Source: Stephanodiscus triporus (lineage: Eukaryota > Bacillariophyta > Thalassiosirophyceae > Thalassiosirales > Thalassiosiraceae). From it: a stretch of DNA of 10,154 nucleotides. Every line of letters begins with the position of its first letter. Within the stretch, counting starts at the first letter, position 1. Location: positions 1-10,154 of the forward strand of contig JALLAZ010001137.1 in the NCBI GenBank assembly GCA_036939755.1. Reading direction: 5' to 3'. A model generated the notes under the pieces. The model worked only from the letters and a program-made list of their open reading frames with translations, did not search any database and was not told where the DNA came from. Of this stretch, positions 7,495 through 10,154 are shown piece after piece. A program made the position numbers and the translations under genes.

Positions 7495-8143
7495 AATCGC
7501 TCCCGAACAACGTACCCTCAGCGGGACGATGATCGTCGTCGTCGACTTCTAGGAGCAACATCAGGACATCGAGACGACTCCCCCCCGCGGCCTCTTGCAG
7601 GGGTTGCAATCTGTTCCTGTCCTCCTGTCGGAACTGTTGTGTCGCATCGTCGATCATCGTATCAATTTCCGACGACATCGCTGCTGATGATGCGGCACCC
7701 GCCGCCGCTGCCGCCTGTTCGATCGGATCTCGGTAATAGTCGACATCGCCGATCGCCGACGCGCGATGGAGGGCGTTCGCACCCGGCTCCAGGGGTACTA
7801 TGCCCGGATGACGGCGGTACGAGTCCTTGTCCACGACAACGACCCCTCCTCATCCCCCTCCTCCGACGACGACAACTCCGCCATTGTCCTCGTCGAACGA
7901 TCGCACGAGCCACGATGGCGCGCATATCACGCGCTTACGTCCCATCCGACGATGCCAACCATCCTCCCTCCACGGAGAGATGAAGACGAGTAACAACGAC
8001 GTCTCGTCGAGGAGGAGGTAGCTGACCAGGATGAGGACGGAACACGCGAGGAACGCGAAGAGGAAGACCGACATTTTCGCCTCCTACGTCCGGCGGATCG
8101 TCGACGGCACCACCGTCATCCCGTCGGCCTCGTGCGGGTCCAT
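7493..8143 (-). pseudogene. Membrane-anchored ankyrin-repeat protein, upstream part, two in-frame stops
   Basis: The minus-strand frame opens with ATG 8143 (MDPHEADGMTVVPSTIRRT), then TAG (8084-8086), then EAKMSVFLFAFLACSVLILV, a clear transmembrane or signal-anchor helix. It continues past a Cys/Trp stretch (VICAPSWLVRSFDEDNG) to a TGA (7850-7852) inside a Gly run. Then come GANALHRASAIGDVDYY and an Ala-rich linker, followed by an ankyrin-like repeat (DRNRLQPLQEAAGGSRLDVL). All of these parts are in one frame, which argues for a single ancestral protein interrupted by two point-type stops. A shorter live product could start at ATG 8074 but would stop at 7850. The frame ends just after a conserved GTACGT donor (7515), so the exon probably ends at 7516. 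It could splice either to the short second CSP/ankyrin part or directly to the 6929 acceptor. Either way the closing ankyrin half would be shared. Confidence 0.45.
7509..7631 (-). repeat. Duplicated ankyrin exon, copy 2
   Basis: This is the partner of 6985-7113, offset about 520 bp. In this copy the GAC run keeps the frame (LLLEVDDDDHRPAEG), and the donor GTACGT follows. Confidence 0.75.
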
Positions 8144-8201
8144 CTCGTAGATAGGCACGACGTTCGCTATGGAATAAAGGATCAAAAGACTTGGAAGTCC
8201 A

Positions 8202-8435
8202 TCAACGTTTCCGGTCCAGCCCAACGCGAGGCTCGTGATCATCCTCCATATCTCGAGATGAAGAGGTAGGATCCCATTCGCGACGAAAGTCAATTATTTG
8301 TCGTCGTCGAGGACCTCGAGGACGTTCATGATCGTGATCCCGAGGGAGAGGGAGAGACACACTCGTGTCAAGGGGGGGAGGGAACCGTACCATGTCCGGT
8401 GTCGTCGTCGGTCGTCGTTGTTCAGGACGCTCCAT
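8202..8435 (-). CDS. Small hypothetical ORF, 77 aa
   Basis: It starts at an ATG right after the repeated leader motif CTTACATCAAA and codes a charged, Arg/Asp/Pro-rich peptide (MERPEQRRPTTTPDMVRF at the start, HEPRVGLDRKR at the end). There is no recognisable domain, signal peptide or membrane segment. It may be an upstream exon, a leader ORF or chance. Confidence 0.15.
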   Translation of the reverse strand: MERPEQRRPTTTPDMVRFPPPLDTSVSLPLPRDHDHERPRGPRRRQIIDFRREWDPTSSSRDMEDDHEPRVGLDRKR

Positions 8436-8492
8436 CCATTTTGATGTAAGGATAGTACGCAACGTAGTGTAGTTAGTTGCGTTGAAGGATGC
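8429..8492 (-). repeat. Leader-like repeat, copy A
   Basis: It shares CATTTTGATGTAAG and AGTTAGTTGCG with 8594-8650, offset 165 bp. Read on the minus strand, both copies carry CGCAACTAACT, then TTACATCAAAATG followed by a TGGAGCG block, as though a leader and start codon had been duplicated. Confidence 0.6.
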
Positions 8493-8565
8493 ATTGCAGG
8501 CCCATCGCCGACAACACATTTCATCGCTGTCCTGTCGCCCCGCGCCCCACCCTGCCCACCTTGCA

Positions 8566-8587
8566 CATCACCTCGAAGCACTGAGCC
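8566..8587. repeat. 22-bp direct repeat, copy 1
   Basis: CATCACCTCGAAGCACTGAG plus two further C bases is exactly repeated at 8655-8676, offset 89 bp. The two copies flank leader-like repeat copy B. Confidence 0.85.
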
Positions 8588-8593
8588 AGTCTC

Positions 8594-8650
8594 GCTCCAC
8601 TCATTTTGATGTAAGTAGAGTACGTAGAGGAGTTAGTTGCGGGGAATGCA
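8594..8650 (-). repeat. Leader-like repeat, copy B
   Basis: This is the partner of 8429-8492. Its minus-strand ATG opens a short 27-codon frame (starting MSGARLAQCFEVMCK), whereas the first ATG in copy A stops after five codons. Confidence 0.6.
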
Positions 8651-8654
8651 CATC

Positions 8655-8676
8655 CATCACCTCGAAGCACTGAGCC
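8655..8676. repeat. 22-bp direct repeat, copy 2
   Basis: This is the exact copy of 8566-8587. It lies just upstream of the OPR-like gene and overlaps the TGA (8671) that closes that gene's frame upstream. Confidence 0.85.
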
Positions 8677-8697
8677 CATATCCATCACCCTCGACGA

Positions 8698-10154
8698 ATG
8701 AACTTGAGTGGGGGAAGTAATTTCTACTCCTATCCTCTCATTCCCTCCATGAGTCCTACAATTACTTCATCGCGGCCTACTACAGGTGATGATAGGGACA
8801 TGAGGAATTGCAAAACGATACAAGAGCTCGTCCAGAAGGCCTATGATAATCTGGATGTCATGTCCCCTCGCGACAAGTCGGCGTTTTGGTCAGCGCTATC
8901 GAGGCTTCTTCAAAATCAAAATCGGGGCGGAAGGCCATCTTCGAGGACTCAACATCGGCATGATCAGATCGATGAGCAGCTCGACGCAATATTATGCAAT
9001 ACGCTGGAATACATCGGGAGATTCAACTATAGAGACATCGCGACGACAGCCCTCGGCTTGGGAAAAATAGTAAAGCAAGTTGGTCACATTCGTGGAAAGA
9101 TGCCTCCTGCAGGCAGTCCGCATCAAATTCTACACAATCTTCTTGTCGGGGTCAACTTAGAATGCAAACTATTCATATTCGACAAAATCGCAATGTCTTC
9201 TACATCAATCACCTCAAAGTTTGATGCCAGATCCCTATCGAATTTGATGTATGCGTATGGCCTTGCAGAATGCAATCCTCACATCAAGGGGGAGCGTGCA
9301 TTCTTTGATGTCCTTGCTCTCGAGGCCATATCCAAGCTGTGTCATTTCAATTCCCAAGAACTCTCGAACATGCTTTGGAGTTACGCAAAGGTAGGGGCAT
9401 CAAACTGTGCACTTTTCAAGGCGGCGGGAGACTCTATTGTTTCACTGGACGACTTGAGTGGATTCATTCCACAGAACATGTCCAACATCTTATGGGCGTA
9501 TGCAACAGCAGGCGAGTCGCACCCACGGCTTTTTATGAAGCTAGCAAATCATATCATCACACTGAACGACTTGAGTGGGTTCAACCCGCAGAACATGTCC
9601 AACATCATTTGGGCGTATGCAACAGCAGGCGAGTCACACCCGCGGCTTTTTATAAAGCTGGGAGATCATATTGTCGAACTGGATGACTTGAGTGGGTTCA
9701 ATCCACAAGGGATTTCCAACATCTTATGGGCGTACGCAACTGCGGACGAGTCACACCCACGGCTTTTTATGAAATTCACTGATCATATCGTAGCACTGGA
9801 TAATTTGAGTTGGTTCAATCCACAGGAAATTTCCAACGTCATTTGGGCGTATGCAACTGCAAACGAATCGCACCCACGACTTTTTAAGAAATTCGCTGAT
9901 CACATCATTGCAATGAAAGACTTAAGTGGGTTCAAGCCGCAAGATTTTTCCAACAATGTTTGGGCATATGCTACAGCAGGCGAGTCACACCCGCGGCTTT
10001 TTATAAAGCTGGCCGATCATATCGTAGCACTGGATGACTTGAGTGGGTTCAATTCACAAGGGATTTCCAACATCTTATGGGCGTATGCAACTGCAGGCGA
10101 GTCGCACCCACCTCTCTTCCAAAAGTTGGTAGATGTCGCGATCAAAAGGTGCAA
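8698..10154 (+). CDS. OPR/Tbc2-like 39-residue-repeat protein, 3' partial
   Basis: One frame is open from ATG 8698 to the right edge without a stop (about 485 codons seen). Residues 1-216 form a helical N-terminal domain (MSPRDKSAFWSALSRLL from 55; IATTALGLGKIVKQV; SLSNLMYAYGLAECNP). From residue 217 run seven consecutive 39-residue units of the form FNPQxxSNILWAYATAGESHP then RLFxKLADHIVxLDDLSG. The last unit is cut by the window edge. The WAYAT helical repeat resembles octotricopeptide-type repeats and the chloroplast Tbc2-like proteins expanded in diatoms. These bind organelle RNA and often end in a RAP domain, which would lie beyond this window. RNA binding and an organelle site are inferred; no clear targeting peptide or ASAFAP motif is seen. 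A second in-frame ATG at 8749 removes 17 residues and is an equally possible start. No intron is needed. Confidence 0.75.
   Translation, partial: MNLSGGSNFYSYPLIPSMSPTITSSRPTTGDDRDMRNCKTIQELVQKAYDNLDVMSPRDKSAFWSALSRLLQNQNRGGRPSSRTQHRHDQIDEQLDAILCNTLEYIGRFNYRDIATTALGLGKIVKQVGHIRGKMPPAGSPHQILHNLLVGVNLECKLFIFDKIAMSSTSITSKFDARSLSNLMYAYGLAECNPHIKGERAFFDVLALEAISKLCHFNSQELSNMLWSYAKVGASNCALFKAAGDSIVSLDDLSGFIPQNMSNILWAYATAGESHPRLFMKLANHIITLNDLSGFNPQNMSNIIWAYATAGESHPRLFIKLGDHIVELDDLSGFNPQGISNILWAYATADESHPRLFMKFTDHIVALDNLSWFNPQEISNVIWAYATANESHPRLFKKFADHIIAMKDLSGFKPQDFSNNVWAYATAGESHPRLFIKLADHIVALDDLSGFNSQGISNILWAYATAGESHPPLFQKLVDVAIKRC
9346..10154 (+). repeat. 117-bp coding tandem repeat array
   Basis: Units begin at 9346, 9463, 9580, 9697, 9814, 9931 and 10048, with exact 117-bp spacing. 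The first is diverged (SNMLWSYAKVGASNCALF). The next six are nearly identical in nucleotides around the WAYAT and HPRLF blocks. The array runs past the window end. Confidence 0.9.

Larger units (their letters stand above)
8144..8697. other. Intergenic region with leader-like repeats
   Basis: This interval lies between the divergent starts of the ankyrin locus (minus) and the OPR-like gene (plus). It has no convincing long gene. It holds a 77-residue minus-strand ORF and two families of direct repeats, each listed separately. It presumably contains promoters for both directions. Confidence 0.45.

Noticed and set aside
604..8086. TAG reassigned as a sense codon
   Set aside because: TAG replaces different residues (Lys, Leu, unknown) and a TGA also interrupts a frame. 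The breaks come with frameshifts, so decay or error is simpler.
8429..8676. CRISPR-like array
   Set aside because: Only two copies of each repeat with unequal spacing, in eukaryotic-type DNA without cas genes.
9339..9686. 115-residue plus-strand frame across the repeat array
   Set aside because: It is an out-of-frame shadow of the 117-bp repeats. The true frame gives WAYAT units and stays open from 8698 to the edge.

Overview
The window looks like nuclear DNA of a diatom or a close stramenopile relative. I base this on the families present, not on a species match: leucine-rich-repeat (LRR) proteins of the RNI type, a protein with tandem CX4CX9CX2H (WRKY19-like) zinc fingers, a secreted ankyrin-repeat family, and a WAYAT-type 39-residue repeat protein of the octotricopeptide/Tbc2-like kind. 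Coding DNA is GC-rich and full of GAC/GTC, GGA and poly-G runs. Intergenic DNA is clearly more AT-rich. Nothing bacterial (operons, Shine-Dalgarno sites) and no RNA gene is visible.

Layout from left to right. (1) 117-1292, plus: a coiled-coil then glycine/FGK-repeat protein. It is broken by several frame changes and two in-frame TAGs. (2) 1336-2901, minus: an intact LRR protein, ending only 43 bp from gene 1. (3) 2902-3779: a divergent, AT-richer promoter region with CRE-like and E2F-like motifs and a possible 5'-UTR intron. (4) 3780-5977, plus: a zinc-finger protein whose reading frame changes at a run of 16 G. (5) 5978-6624: a gene-free convergent interval. (6) 6625-8143, minus: a damaged ankyrin-repeat locus. 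It carries an internal exon duplication, a second signal/CSP-type segment, two in-frame stops, a one-base frameshift and one ambiguous base (N). (7) 8144-8697: leader-like direct repeats. (8) 8698-10154, plus, running off the right edge: a 39-residue-repeat, OPR-like protein with seven 117-bp units in perfect register.

The genes do not form an obvious pathway. The only likely regulatory link is the shared divergent promoter between the LRR gene and the zinc-finger gene. Three loci (1, 4 and 6) carry frame changes, while two long genes (2 and 8) are clean. Two explanations fit: homopolymer or low-complexity errors in the assembly, or real decay of low-complexity genes. The sequence alone cannot fully separate them. 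I see no clear new biological system. The best leads are the 117-bp repeat array, the duplicated ankyrin exon with its conserved splice donor, and the poly-G frame switch inside the fourth zinc finger.
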